Source: Sphingomicrobium sp.
GTDB taxonomy: Bacteria; Pseudomonadota; Alphaproteobacteria; Sphingomonadales; Sphingomonadaceae
Assembly (NCBI GenBank): GCA_025450755.1
Contig: JANWLR010000046.1
Location: 1 to 33,362 of the forward strand
DNA length: 33,362 bases
Direction of reading: 5' to 3'
Made by a program: the position numbers and the translations under genes. Below, in pieces: positions 1 to 8,017 of the stretch (position 1 is the stretch's first letter; the number at the start of each line of letters is the position of its first letter). The notes under the pieces were generated by a model. That model was not told the DNA's origin, ran no database searches, and was given only the letters and a program-made list of their open reading frames with translations.

Positions 1-2209
1 CGATCGTCCCTCCAACCTGCGACTCCAGCTGAGCGGCAATGCCCGCGGGATCAAGACCGAACATGCGTGCTGCGCCCCTGTCGACGTTGATCGCGATCGC
101 GTCGCCAGATACTCGGAGTCCGTTGTTAACTTCGACGACTCCCGGGATCTTGCTGATCGCATTGGCGACCTTTTCCGCGCTGTCTGCGAGTTGCGACGGG
201 TCGTCACCAAACAATTTGACCTCGATTGGCTGCGGCACCGCAGTGAGGTCGCCGATCAAGTCCTCCATCAACTGCGCGGTCTCGATCTGCAGGCCGGGGA
301 CCTGTGTTTCAACCTTGTTGGCGACGTCGGACATCACAGCATCGATGTTGCGCCTGCGGCCGCCCTTGAGACGGATGAAGAAGTCGCCCTCGTCGGCTTC
401 GGTGAGCCCGCCGCCGAGTTGGACCCCCGTCCGCCGCGAATAAGAGCGTACTTCGGGGGTCTGCCGAATGATGGTCTCGACCTGGCGCAATAGGCGGTCG
501 GTGTCGGTGAGCGCGGCGCCCGGCTTCGCCTTGTAATCGAGGATGAAGCCGCCTTCATCCATCTTGGGCATGAAGCCCGACTCGACATGCGACCACGAAA
601 GGTAACCGATGACGATCAGTGCCGCGCAGGCGATCCCCCCGAAAAGTGCCGGACGGTCGAATGCGCGCTTCGCAATCAGCGAATAGTTTCGTTTGATCGC
701 GGCGAGGAAGCTGTCGGCTTTGTCGGCGGCTTCGGCATCCTTCAGCGTCAGCCAGCGGTCGGCGATCAGCGGGAGGACGAAGCGCGCGTAGAGCAGCGAT
801 ACGCCAAGGGCGGCGACCATCGTAACCGCGAGCGCCTTGAAGAAGCCTCCCGTCACCCCGCTGATGAAGGCGAGCGGAACGAAAACGACCACGGTTGCGA
901 AGGTGGAGCCGAACAGCGGCTTGGCCATGTCCTTGGCCGCCGCGAGGATCGATGGGCGGGCGGTCGCATGCTCAAGTTCGGCGTCCTGAAGGCGGCGCAT
1001 AAGAAATTCGAGCATGACTACCGCATCGTCGACGACTAGTCCGACCGAAGCGGCCATGCCACCTAACGTCATCATGTTGAAGCTCATGCCCAGTGCAAGG
1101 AGCGCGAGGCTCGTGGCCGCAAGTACGGCGGGGAGCAGAAGCGCCGTGATAAGCATTAGCCGCCAGCTTCGGAGAAACAGGAACAAGACGATCCCGGCGA
1201 GGAGCGCGCCGAGCAGAATCGCATCCCGAACCGCATTTGCGGCGCCCGTCACGAGCTCGGACTGATCATAGAAATAGGAGACGCGCACGCCGCTTGGGAG
1301 TGCCGTCTCCTTCAGACGCTGTTGGACGTCCTTAACCAGCGAAACTGCATTTGCAGTTGGCGTCTGGCGCACATTGACGAGGACTGCATCGGTTCCGTTG
1401 GAAGTGACCCGCGTCCAGGATGGCGCAGCGGAACGTCGAACAGTCGCGACGTCGCCAATCGTTACGACGCCGGCAGTCGCTCCTGTACCTGCTTTGACAG
1501 GCACCGAGGCGATATCCGCTTCGCTCGTCACCCGGTTCTGCACAAGGGCGAGATAGAGCCTGTGCCGATCCTCGATCTTGCCGATCCCGACGACACTGTT
1601 CTCGCCCGCCAGCGCATCCGCGATATTGTTCTCGGTCAGTCCATAGACCTGCAGCTTTGCGGGGTCGGGCTCGACTTCGATTTCCGGAGCCGAGCCGCCG
1701 AGGACATCGACGCCGGCAACGCCGGGCACGCTCGACAGCAAGGGGCGGAGCCGAAGGTTTGCGAACTGTGCGAGTTGCGTTGTGGATTCGTTCGATGACG
1801 TGAGAGAAAGCCCAAGGACCGGGAATACGGTGGGATCGGACCTGATGACGCTGAACCTCGTCCCGAGCGGCAGGTCGGGAAGGATCGTCGCCATTGCCCC
1901 CTGCGTCGCCTGGAGTGCCGCCACCATGTTGGCGCCCCAGCCAAAATTGAGTTGAATTTCGGCGGAGCCGCGGCTCGTGGTCGAGCGGATCTGGACGACG
2001 CCCGGCACTTGCCGAGTGGCGATTTCGGCGGGGCGGGTGATGTCCGCGGCCATTTCGCCAGGATCGCGATTGCCGGCGTCAATCGAAACTACAACACGGG
2101 GATAGTCGACGTGAGGGAACAAGGTCACCGGAAGCTGCGTCGCAGCAAAGATGCCCGCGAGTGTGACGAGAACGACCGCCAGGACGATCGAGCGCCAGTG
2201 TCGGTCCAT
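1..2209 (-). CDS. RND efflux pump, inner-membrane permease (3' end beyond window)
   Basis: This is the proton-driven inner-membrane pump of a tripartite efflux system. The minus strand is open from the ATG at 2209 to the window edge (736 codons). RND permeases usually have about 1,000-1,050 residues, so roughly the last 300 are missing. Visible are TM1 (residues 8-28), the porter-domain text, and the TM4 stretch GLVVDDAVVM with the acidic pair D394/D395 of proton relay. After the first membrane half comes a MPKMDEGGF segment, which resembles heavy-metal (CusA/CzcA) pumps, whereas the DD pair is typical of drug (HAE-1) pumps, so the substrate cannot be called. The start codon shares one base with the adaptor stop (TGATG), indicating translational coupling. 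No internal stop or frameshift was found when the frame was read through. Efflux role is confident; substrate is unknown. Confidence 0.93.
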   Translation of the reverse strand, partial: MDRHWRSIVLAVVLVTLAGIFAATQLPVTLFPHVDYPRVVVSIDAGNRDPGEMAADITRPAEIATRQVPGVVQIRSTTSRGSAEIQLNFGWGANMVAALQATQGAMATILPDLPLGTRFSVIRSDPTVFPVLGLSLTSSNESTTQLAQFANLRLRPLLSSVPGVAGVDVLGGSAPEIEVEPDPAKLQVYGLTENNIADALAGENSVVGIGKIEDRHRLYLALVQNRVTSEADIASVPVKAGTGATAGVVTIGDVATVRRSAAPSWTRVTSNGTDAVLVNVRQTPTANAVSLVKDVQQRLKETALPSGVRVSYFYDQSELVTGAANAVRDAILLGALLAGIVLFLFLRSWRLMLITALLLPAVLAATSLALLALGMSFNMMTLGGMAASVGLVVDDAVVMLEFLMRRLQDAELEHATARPSILAAAKDMAKPLFGSTFATVVVFVPLAFISGVTGGFFKALAVTMVAALGVSLLYARFVLPLIADRWLTLKDAEAADKADSFLAAIKRNYSLIAKRAFDRPALFGGIACAALIVIGYLSWSHVESGFMPKMDEGGFILDYKAKPGAALTDTDRLLRQVETIIRQTPEVRSYSRRTGVQLGGGLTEADEGDFFIRLKGGRRRNIDAVMSDVANKVETQVPGLQIETAQLMEDLIGDLTAVPQPIEVKLFGDDPSQLADSAEKVANAISKIPGVVEVNNGLRVSGDAIAINVDRGAARMFGLDPAGIAAQLESQVGGTI

Positions 2210-3261
2210 CAGCGCGCCCTTTTCGCCGCCCGGGTAGTGCCTTCTTCGCGGACGTGCATGCCATCCTGCAGCGCCGTGCCGCCTTCGGTAACAACCCGCT
2301 CGCCCGGCTGAAGCCCCTTGAGAATCTGGATCGTATCGCCTGATGAGTTTCCGGGTGTGACGTCGCGGCGGGAAGCAATGCCGTTCCTCACCACGAACAT
2401 ATAGGTTTGGCCGCCGTCGTCCATCAGCGTCGAATAGGGAACGATGACCCCCCCTCCGCCGCCGCTGACGGTGATTGTCGCGTGGATCGGCTCGCCGGCA
2501 CCGAACTGAGTTCCTGGCAACGGCGCGAAGATCGAGGCGAGGTGCGACGTTGGGTCGACCATTGGATCGACGCCGACTACGTTGGTCGCAATGGTTGACG
2601 CTGGGTTCGTCGCGGCGATCGTAATCGGTTGACCGGCGCGAACCCGTGCGGCCACGGACGGATCCACTCCGAGGCGCGCGCGCAGATCGCCGCGCGTGCC
2701 GATGCTTGCAACTGCCGTACCGGCTGCGAGGAGATCGCCGGGCTTCGCCGTGAGCCCCTGTACCGTTCCAGCCACCGGGGCCCTCAGCACCAGCGTTGAG
2801 CTGCGCTGGCGCGCAGCAGTCAGCGTCTGCACTGCGCTCTGATACGACGCCTGGGCGCTATTCACATCGGAATCGCTTGCAAGGCCGTCCTTCTTGAGGC
2901 GAATGGCGCGCGCAAGGGCGGCCTGGGCGGCCCGTGCATCGGTTCCCGCCTTGGCGAGATCGAGTCGGGCGTTTGGACTGGGGGAGAGAATTGCAACGAC
3001 CTGTCCGGCCCCAACCGCTGTGCCGGTTGGCGCGACAATTCGGGCCAGCGTTGCTTCAGCCTGGGTCGTTAGCGCATGCTCGTTCCCGGCGGCCTGCTCG
3101 GCAACACCATAAGCGGTGACGGTTTGAGCCGCATTGCCGGAGACCGCGAGCGCCGTCCTGACTTGTGCCACCGGATTGGCAGCATCGCTCGAGTCCGCCG
3201 AGCCGGACTGTCCGCAGGCGGCAAGCAGCAGACAAAGGACAGGAAAGAGGACTTGCTTCAT
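2209..3261 (-). CDS. RND efflux periplasmic adaptor (membrane fusion protein), lipoprotein
   Basis: This is the HlyD/AcrA-family adaptor that bridges pump and outer-membrane channel in the periplasm. The N-terminus is a lipoprotein signal ending in LLAAC, with the lipidated cysteine at residue 16 from the chosen start. Then come a biotinyl-lipoyl-like half, a short helical hairpin (around residues 85-135, rich in Ala, Lys and Gln), the second lipoyl half (LRAPVAGTVQGL), a beta barrel and a membrane-proximal domain. About 350 residues is normal for the family. I chose the ATG at 3261 because it overlaps the preceding stop as ATGA and sits 10 nt after a GGAGG. The ATG at 3270 lies only 1 nt from that ribosome site and adds three residues. 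The gene is the fourth of the efflux operon and is coupled to the pump gene. Confidence 0.93.
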   Translation of the reverse strand: MKQVLFPVLCLLLAACGQSGSADSSDAANPVAQVRTALAVSGNAAQTVTAYGVAEQAAGNEHALTTQAEATLARIVAPTGTAVGAGQVVAILSPSPNARLDLAKAGTDARAAQAALARAIRLKKDGLASDSDVNSAQASYQSAVQTLTAARQRSSTLVLRAPVAGTVQGLTAKPGDLLAAGTAVASIGTRGDLRARLGVDPSVAARVRAGQPITIAATNPASTIATNVVGVDPMVDPTSHLASIFAPLPGTQFGAGEPIHATITVSGGGGGVIVPYSTLMDDGGQTYMFVVRNGIASRRDVTPGNSSGDTIQILKGLQPGERVVTEGGTALQDGMHVREEGTTRAAKRAR

Positions 3262-4640
3262 TGATACCATGCCTCCGCCGGTCCGCCCGAGAGAAGCTCG
3301 AGCGCGATCGTCTGCTCTTCGATCTGCTGCTCGAGCTGAAGAAATGCCAGTTCACGATCCCGCACTGCCTGCTCTGCCGTTTGTGCGGTCGCCATCGAGA
3401 TGTCACCGCGGTTCGCTGCGCGCCTCGTTGCCGCCGCATACCGCTGAAGCGCTGGGAGCTGCTGAGTGAGGTCCGACCGCTGCTGGCGAAGCGCGTTGAT
3501 GCCGTTCACGGCAGCGACAATGTCGGCCCTGGTCTGCATCACCCGCGCCTCATATTCGGCGCGAAGCTGCGCTCGGGTTGCAGTGGCGATCGCGATATTG
3601 CCGCGATTTCTGTTCCAGAGGGGGAGCGTGAAGCCGATTGCCGGCCCGATGGTCTTGTTGTTCGCAGTGTCGCTCGCCGCCGCAAGCGATAGCGACAAAT
3701 TGGGGAACTGCTCCAGAATGGCCTTGTGAAGGTTCGCCTCGCCGGCCTCGTAGCCGGCGCGAAGCCCTTGCAAGTCAAGGCGGCGAGCAATGGCCTCGGC
3801 AACCAATGTCTCGGGCGGAGGCGGATCCGGACTTGGAGCAGGCGGGGCTAGCTTCAGACTGACTTCGGGAGGAAGGCCGAGCTGCTTGTCGAGATCGGCT
3901 CGGGCGGCGACCAGGTCCGATTGCATTTTGCGCAGCCTGGACTGTGCGTCGAGGAGCGATTGCCGGCGTGCGTCCAGGTCGGTCGCCGATAGATCGCCGC
4001 GACCGGCGGCTCTTGAGACTGCATCGAACAGCTCCTGAGCAGACCGGGCACTCTCCTCCGCCAGTCCGACCTGCCGCTCGAGCTCGAACACACGAACGCC
4101 CTGAAGCCGTGCCTGGCCTGCCGTGTTCCACTCCGCCCATGCGACATCGAGGCGGACCTGCCGCTCCTGCGCCGCGCCTGCCTCGCGCGTCACGGTTCGG
4201 GTGCGGAGCGCGTTCAGATCGAAGCCGATCTGGGCGCCATATCCATTATACTGGTCTGGGCCGGAAATCAGGAAATCGTAATTAGCTTGGAATGTGGGAT
4301 CGGGAAGCAGGCGCGCCGCGAAGGCCTGCGCGTCGGTCACTCCCACCTTTGCGCGCTGCGCTTTGAGGTCCGGATTTTCGAGGACGGCAATGACGGCGAG
4401 CGCGTTGGGAGTCAGCGGCTTGGAAAGGTCGACTGGCTGTGGCTCTAAATATGGTCGGCGGATCTGCTGCGCCTCTATCGAAAGAATTGCAGGAGCGGGA
4501 GCAGCAAGAATGGCATCAGAAGATGGGAGTGGCCGAGGGCCGTAGCGAGCACATCCGCTTACTACGAACATCAACGCTGCCGTCGTGCAACGGAGAGCTG
4601 TCACTTTGCTCGACCGCCGTTCGGCCATTTTGTCTGTCAT
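3258..4640 (-). CDS. TolC-family outer-membrane efflux lipoprotein
   Basis: This is the outer-membrane channel of the tripartite pump, of the CusC/OprM type. It has a lipoprotein signal (MAERRSSKVTALRC through VVSGC, cysteine at residue 30 from this start) followed by two OEP repeats of long Ala/Gln/Arg-rich helices, such as QAFAARLLPDP and AATRRAANRGDIS. The frame stays open up to an ATG at 4781, which overlaps the kinase stop (ATGCTTAA). Starting there would put 47 residues before the export signal, so I start at the ATG at 4640, with a purine-rich GGGAGG 14 nt upstream (4655-4660). The resulting 460 residues fit the family. The gene lies between the two-component genes and the adaptor and overlaps the adaptor by 4 bp. 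Function is clear; the start is moderately sure. Confidence 0.9.
   Translation of the reverse strand: MTDKMAERRSSKVTALRCTTAALMFVVSGCARYGPRPLPSSDAILAAPAPAILSIEAQQIRRPYLEPQPVDLSKPLTPNALAVIAVLENPDLKAQRAKVGVTDAQAFAARLLPDPTFQANYDFLISGPDQYNGYGAQIGFDLNALRTRTVTREAGAAQERQVRLDVAWAEWNTAGQARLQGVRVFELERQVGLAEESARSAQELFDAVSRAAGRGDLSATDLDARRQSLLDAQSRLRKMQSDLVAARADLDKQLGLPPEVSLKLAPPAPSPDPPPPETLVAEAIARRLDLQGLRAGYEAGEANLHKAILEQFPNLSLSLAAASDTANNKTIGPAIGFTLPLWNRNRGNIAIATATRAQLRAEYEARVMQTRADIVAAVNGINALRQQRSDLTQQLPALQRYAAATRRAANRGDISMATAQTAEQAVRDRELAFLQLEQQIEEQTIALELLSGGPAEAWYQ
3272..3276 (-). promoter_or_regulatory. Ribosome binding site deciding the adaptor start
   Basis: The minus strand reads GGAGG here, 10 nt before the ATG at 3261 and only 1 nt before the alternative ATG at 3270. 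The spacing favours the downstream start. The site lies inside the end of the TolC-like gene, as expected for coupled translation. Confidence 0.55.
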
Positions 4641-4773
4641 TGTTGTAAATGGGGCCTCCCGCGAAGCTGAATGGGGCGGAGCATAGCTCGCGCGAGAGGG
4701 AGAAAGGCTTAAAAATCGCCAATGTATGAGTTTGGCTTCTCGCCCGTCCTTTGTGCGAGGCTCACAATGCAGT

Positions 4774-6156
4774 TTAAGCATCAGCCGATTGTGGCTCGGT
4801 CGAATCCTGCTGGGTACTAGTCAACAAGGACCGCGGCAGCTCGATAACTGCAACCAGGCCTGGACTTGCATTCTTTAGGATAAGTTGGCCACCGTGCAGA
4901 TTGGCGACGGCACGAACGAGGCTGAGTCCGAGACCGTGTCCAGCGGTATTGCGGCTGCTGTCGAGCCGGGCAAAGCGCTTGGTAATCCGAGCGAGGTCCG
5001 CCTTCGGCACCCCTGGACCTGTATCGGAAACCTGCAGGCAAACGCATCCCTCGGCTGAGTAGGCCATCATCCGCACAAGAGCGTCGGCAGGGGTGTGTCG
5101 CTGTGCGTTTTCAAGCAAATTGACGATTGCCTGTGCCAGCAGTTCGCGATCGCCGTTGACAATCAATGCGGGCTGTATCGACCATAGGAACGGGCGGCCC
5201 TGGTCCTCGAACGCGGGCGCGTAGCTCTCGCCAAGCTCTGTTGCGAGCGCTGTAAGGTCGACTGACCTGAAGTAGCGCTTGGTCTCGCCGCTTTCGACCT
5301 CGGCGAGCCGAAGGATGGCCGCGAAGAGCTCGAGGACGTCGTCGACCTGATGGACTGCGTCGCAAATGACGGCATCGGCATCATGCCCAGGTCCACGCTC
5401 CAGTTGATTTCTGAGCCGCGCGAGCGGAGTCCTGAGATCATGTGCGACATCGTTCGAGACCTGCCTGAGATTCTCGAGAAGGCCTTCGATGCGGTCGAGC
5501 ATTCGATTGAGCGTCGAGGCAAGCCGATCGAATTCGTCGCGCCTCCCGCTGACCGGCATGCGTTTGCGGATGTCGCCGGCGATAATGGCCTCCGCGGAAT
5601 CGCTGATCGAGCGAAGCCGCCGATCGAGGTAGCCGGCCAATGCAATTGCGCCGACGAAACCCAGAAGGCAGGCCGCGACGAAAGCTGCGCCGAACAGCTC
5701 AAGATTGGTGTGGTCAATGCGCTCGATCCATTCGCGGTCGGCAGCTACGAGGAGACGCTCATTTTGGCTGAGGTCGATGCCGAGCCCGCGAGCTTCGTCG
5801 GGACCCTCATCGGGATCGATGAATTGGATGTTGTGCATCCCAAGTTCGGGCCGCCTCGCTCTCAGACTGCCATAAAGTCGGTGACCGTCCGGTGCGAACA
5901 CCGCATACATCAGCCGCTGCCGGGATGTAGATGCCTCGCGATCGGCTATGGCCTGCCTAAGCTCGGCTTCGCCATCTCCATGGAACTCATCGACGAGCGT
6001 GCGGCTCTCATCCGTGATCGTCGCGTCAAGTTGCCGAGTGAAAGCAACATGCATCGCGACAAAGACGAGTCCGCCGAGAACGGCGAGGCCCAGGAGTAGC
6101 GCGCCCAAGGCACCGAATGCGATCCGATAGGCTGAACTCGAGCGCCACTTACGCAT
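4774..6156 (-). CDS. Sensor histidine kinase of the efflux operon
   Basis: A membrane-bound sensor kinase of 460 residues. TM1 is at about 12-36, a periplasmic sensor loop at 37-152, TM2 at 153-175, then HAMP (about 177-230) and HisKA with the phospho-accepting H239 in DVAHDLRTPLARLRN. The ATPase domain follows, with N350 in the N-box LLENAQRH, D378 in SDTGPG and the G2 box GHGLGLSLV (406-414). All catalytic motifs are intact. The sensor loop has no cysteine or histidine cluster like that of CusS-type metal sensors, so the signal is unknown. It overlaps its regulator gene by 8 bp (ATGCGTAA), and its stop overlaps a junction ATG ahead of the outer-membrane gene, so it is almost certainly co-transcribed with the pump it controls. 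Confidence 0.95.
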   Translation of the reverse strand: MRKWRSSSAYRIAFGALGALLLGLAVLGGLVFVAMHVAFTRQLDATITDESRTLVDEFHGDGEAELRQAIADREASTSRQRLMYAVFAPDGHRLYGSLRARRPELGMHNIQFIDPDEGPDEARGLGIDLSQNERLLVAADREWIERIDHTNLELFGAAFVAACLLGFVGAIALAGYLDRRLRSISDSAEAIIAGDIRKRMPVSGRRDEFDRLASTLNRMLDRIEGLLENLRQVSNDVAHDLRTPLARLRNQLERGPGHDADAVICDAVHQVDDVLELFAAILRLAEVESGETKRYFRSVDLTALATELGESYAPAFEDQGRPFLWSIQPALIVNGDRELLAQAIVNLLENAQRHTPADALVRMMAYSAEGCVCLQVSDTGPGVPKADLARITKRFARLDSSRNTAGHGLGLSLVRAVANLHGGQLILKNASPGLVAVIELPRSLLTSTQQDSTEPQSADA

Positions 6157-6823
6157 CGGCCATGCGGTAGCCTACACCGCGAATGGTTTCGATCAGGTTG
6201 GGCTTTCCCCCTTCGTTCAGCTTGGCGCGCAACCGACTGATGTGGGTGTCGACAATGTTGGTCCGCGGGTCGAAATGATAGTTCCAAACTCTCTCGAGAA
6301 GCATGGTGCGCGTGACCACTTTGCCTTCCTCGCGGAGGAGTTCTTCGAGGATCCGAAACTCCCTTGGTTGGAGGTTCACAGCTACTCCATCGCGAAGAAC
6401 CTGCCTTTTGAGCAGGTCCATTACGAGTCCGTCATACTGGAGCTGCGTCACGTCATGTTGCAGCGGCTTGCGGCGGCACAGCGCATTCAAGCGCGCACTC
6501 AGTTCTGAAAAAGCGAACGGCTTTACCACATAGTCGTCGGCTCCGGCTTCCAGGCCGGAAACACGGTCATCAATCCGGCCGAGTGCGGTGAGCAGGAGGA
6601 CCGGCGTCTCAACTCCGGCGGCCCGCGCGCGCCGGACCACGGAAAGCCCATCCAGCCTAGGCAACATGCGATCAAGGACCGCCACATCGATCTGCTCGGT
6701 GGAAAGCAGGTGCAACGCGTCCAGTCCGTCCGGCGTAAGGACAACATTGTGACCGAGTTCACCGAGCCCTTTCTGGATGAACTCAGCAGTGCCCTTGTCA
6801 TCTTCGGCTACGAGAATGCGCAT
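6149..6823 (-). CDS. OmpR/PhoB-family response regulator
   Basis: A DNA-binding response regulator of 224 residues and the first gene of the efflux operon. The receiver domain (1-115) has the acidic pocket EDD at 7-9, the phospho-acceptor D51 in AVLDRMLPRLDG, and K101 in VVKPF. The C-terminal winged helix (about 125-224) contains the family text LQPREFRILEELLREEGKVVTR and ends in the usual RTVRGVGYR-like motif (IRGVGYRMADA). It probably activates its own operon in response to the sensor encoded next to it. Being first in the operon implies autoregulation; the binding site was not located with confidence. Confidence 0.95.
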   Translation of the reverse strand: MRILVAEDDKGTAEFIQKGLGELGHNVVLTPDGLDALHLLSTEQIDVAVLDRMLPRLDGLSVVRRARAAGVETPVLLLTALGRIDDRVSGLEAGADDYVVKPFAFSELSARLNALCRRKPLQHDVTQLQYDGLVMDLLKRQVLRDGVAVNLQPREFRILEELLREEGKVVTRTMLLERVWNYHFDPRTNIVDTHISRLRAKLNEGGKPNLIETIRGVGYRMADA

Positions 6824-7401
6824 TTTGACTGCTATCCGACCATGGGTGCTGTGCCGGCAAGCCGGCTGAAGTCCTGTACGATATGGCTACCTTCGCTGCT
6901 TGTTTCAGGCGCTATACAAATTCCCAATGTGCGTTTCAGTGACTGGACATCCGCGCGTCAATGCGACGGGTTGACATCGCAGTCGTCGCAACGCTCGTTG
7001 CTACCGATGTAATAGCCCGAGGGAGCCATCCAAGGACGGGAATCGTGCGAAAAAGCACCCTCTGCTCCGCAGCGAAGTTCATTGCCGTCAATAGGAAGCC
7101 CTAGGATCGCCACCATTGCGCCATCCGGGTAGTGCCAATCGGTGGGAGTATTTCGACATTTTCCCATCCACAGCTACTCAAATCTTCTTCACTTCCGCAA
7201 CGAAGATCCCTGCTCGACATCGCAGCCGGGGTTGACCGCCGCCCATCTCGGTCTGCTGGCCATGCCGGATCGATGTTGCATGGAACTGCCGGAAGCAAAC
7301 TGGAAATCTGCGGAAATCGACAGCGTCATGCCGCAATGCGCTGCTCGATGGTTAGGTGATTGCCACCAAGCTCCAATATACTGAAATATATCGAATATAT
7401 T
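6824..7401. other. Long weakly coding stretch between efflux operon and tRNA-Gln
   Basis: About 580 bp with no convincing gene, visibly more AT-rich than the flanks towards 7370-7402. It must hold the promoter of the efflux operon (transcribed leftwards from near 6824). Two copies of CTGAAAC on the minus strand, 31 nt apart (around 6907-6944), are possible regulator sites, but no good -35/-10 pair stands out. A GCCGGC-tt-GCCGGC element (6853-6866 in complement) could fold in the leader. Two short minus-strand reading frames containing several cysteines (6958-7167, and one ending near 7189) may be remnants. Confidence 0.5.
6958..7167 (-). CDS. Possible small cysteine-containing protein, unrecognised
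   Basis: A 69-codon frame starting with ATG at 7167. The product would have four cysteines, ending in a cluster with spacing ERCDDCDV, and a tail SGYYIGSN before it. I do not recognise it. Third-position GC is only moderate compared with the flanking genes, there is no signal peptide, and I see no strong ribosome site. It lies in the weakly coding gap downstream of tRNA-Gln, so it could be a recently acquired gene, a remnant, or chance. Confidence 0.22.
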   Translation of the reverse strand: MGKCRNTPTDWHYPDGAMVAILGLPIDGNELRCGAEGAFSHDSRPWMAPSGYYIGSNERCDDCDVNPSH

Positions 7402-7402
7402 T
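7384..7402. repeat. AT-only palindrome at the 3' end of tRNA-Gln
   Basis: The sequence AAATATATCGAATATATTT forms a perfect 8-bp inverted repeat around a CGA centre in otherwise GC-rich DNA. Its last base is the final A of the tRNA CCA on the minus strand. A partly matching outer arm (CCAATATA at 7373-7380) extends the symmetry. It may be a transcript-end or processing structure, or part of an integration site; neither is shown. Confidence 0.6.
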
Positions 7403-7475
7403 GGATGCCCCGCGTGGATTCGAACCACGATTGACGGAGTCAGAGTCCGTAGTCTTACCATTAGACGACGGGGCA
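7402..7475 (-). tRNA. tRNA-Gln (anticodon CTG)
   Basis: A complete 74-nt cloverleaf on the minus strand. The 7-bp acceptor stem is TGCCCCG with CGGGGCA, the D-arm is GTCT/AGAC, and the anticodon stem is ACGGA/TCCGT around the loop CTCTGAC, giving anticodon CTG at 7441-7443. The T-arm is CGTGG-TTCGAAT-CCACG. The discriminator is T and the CCA end is encoded. The U1-A72 pair is typical of glutamine tRNAs. Confidence 0.96.
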
Positions 7476-7490
7476 GCTTGGAAGCGGGCG

Positions 7491-7519
7491 AGATAGGGAA
7501 GCCGCGCGCCACGTGTCAA
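7491..7519 (-). promoter_or_regulatory. Sigma-70-type promoter of tRNA-Gln
   Basis: On the minus strand a perfect -35 box TTGACA (7514-7519) is followed after exactly 17 nt by CTATCT (7491-7496). The expected transcription start falls about 8-10 nt before the tRNA 5' end at 7475. This is the clearest promoter in the window. Confidence 0.8.
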
Positions 7520-7684
7520 CGGCCCCGATTGGCTCTCTTCCCTCAAAGCTCCCGCCACGTTGCTGTTGAACGAATTGACCTAAGTGAATCAGTTAATTGG
7601 CCGGGAAATGATATGGGGATAAGGGTCGGGCGCGACGACTCGCAGTTCCGCGGGGTCGCGTAGCCAAAGCGCGGGGGCGCTCCG

Positions 7685-7867
7685 GTGGAAGCGGACCTTA
7701 GTTATTACCGCCGAAGATCGGTCGAAGAGCGGACCGCGGCAGCGGCGGCGCCGAGTGCAAAGGTGCGTGCAATCCACCTTGAATTGGCTGCGGCTTATGA
7801 ACAGCGCACCAACCGGCTTGAGAACCAGAACGGGAATGCTGCAGTTCATCTTGTTCCGGCTGCTTAA
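7685..7867 (+). CDS. Small protein of unknown function, 60 residues
   Basis: A short soluble, charged, probably all-helical protein with the text ADLSYYRRRSVEERTAAAAA and later AIHLELAAAYEQR. From memory this style (YYRRR-EER-A followed by VHLELA-Y) recurs as small uncharacterised proteins in sphingomonads, but no function is known to me. It begins with GTG and has only a weak purine-rich stretch upstream. There is no signal peptide or membrane segment. It stands alone between tRNA-Gln and a secreted protein gene. Overlapping frames on the other strand look like shadows. Confidence 0.7.
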   Translation: MEADLSYYRRRSVEERTAAAAAPSAKVRAIHLELAAAYEQRTNRLENQNGNAAVHLVPAA

Positions 7868-8017
7868 CCGGCGCCGTTAACACGCATAGGTTCGCCCTCG
7901 CGATCCATTTCGCTCACGAACAAGGTAAATTTTCGCTGAACCACAAGCCTTCAACCGGTGTGAAGAGCCGTGGGCGCATCTGCGGTTTCCTCGATCATTT
8001 GAACGTGGGGAATCAAG

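Noticed and set aside
5350-6099. 249-codon plus-strand frame opposite the sensor kinase
   Set aside because: The minus strand has all kinase motifs; this frame shows no protein-like features.
7189-7512. 107-codon minus-strand frame across tRNA-Gln
   Set aside because: Its N-terminal half is the tRNA gene itself; a protein there is implausible.
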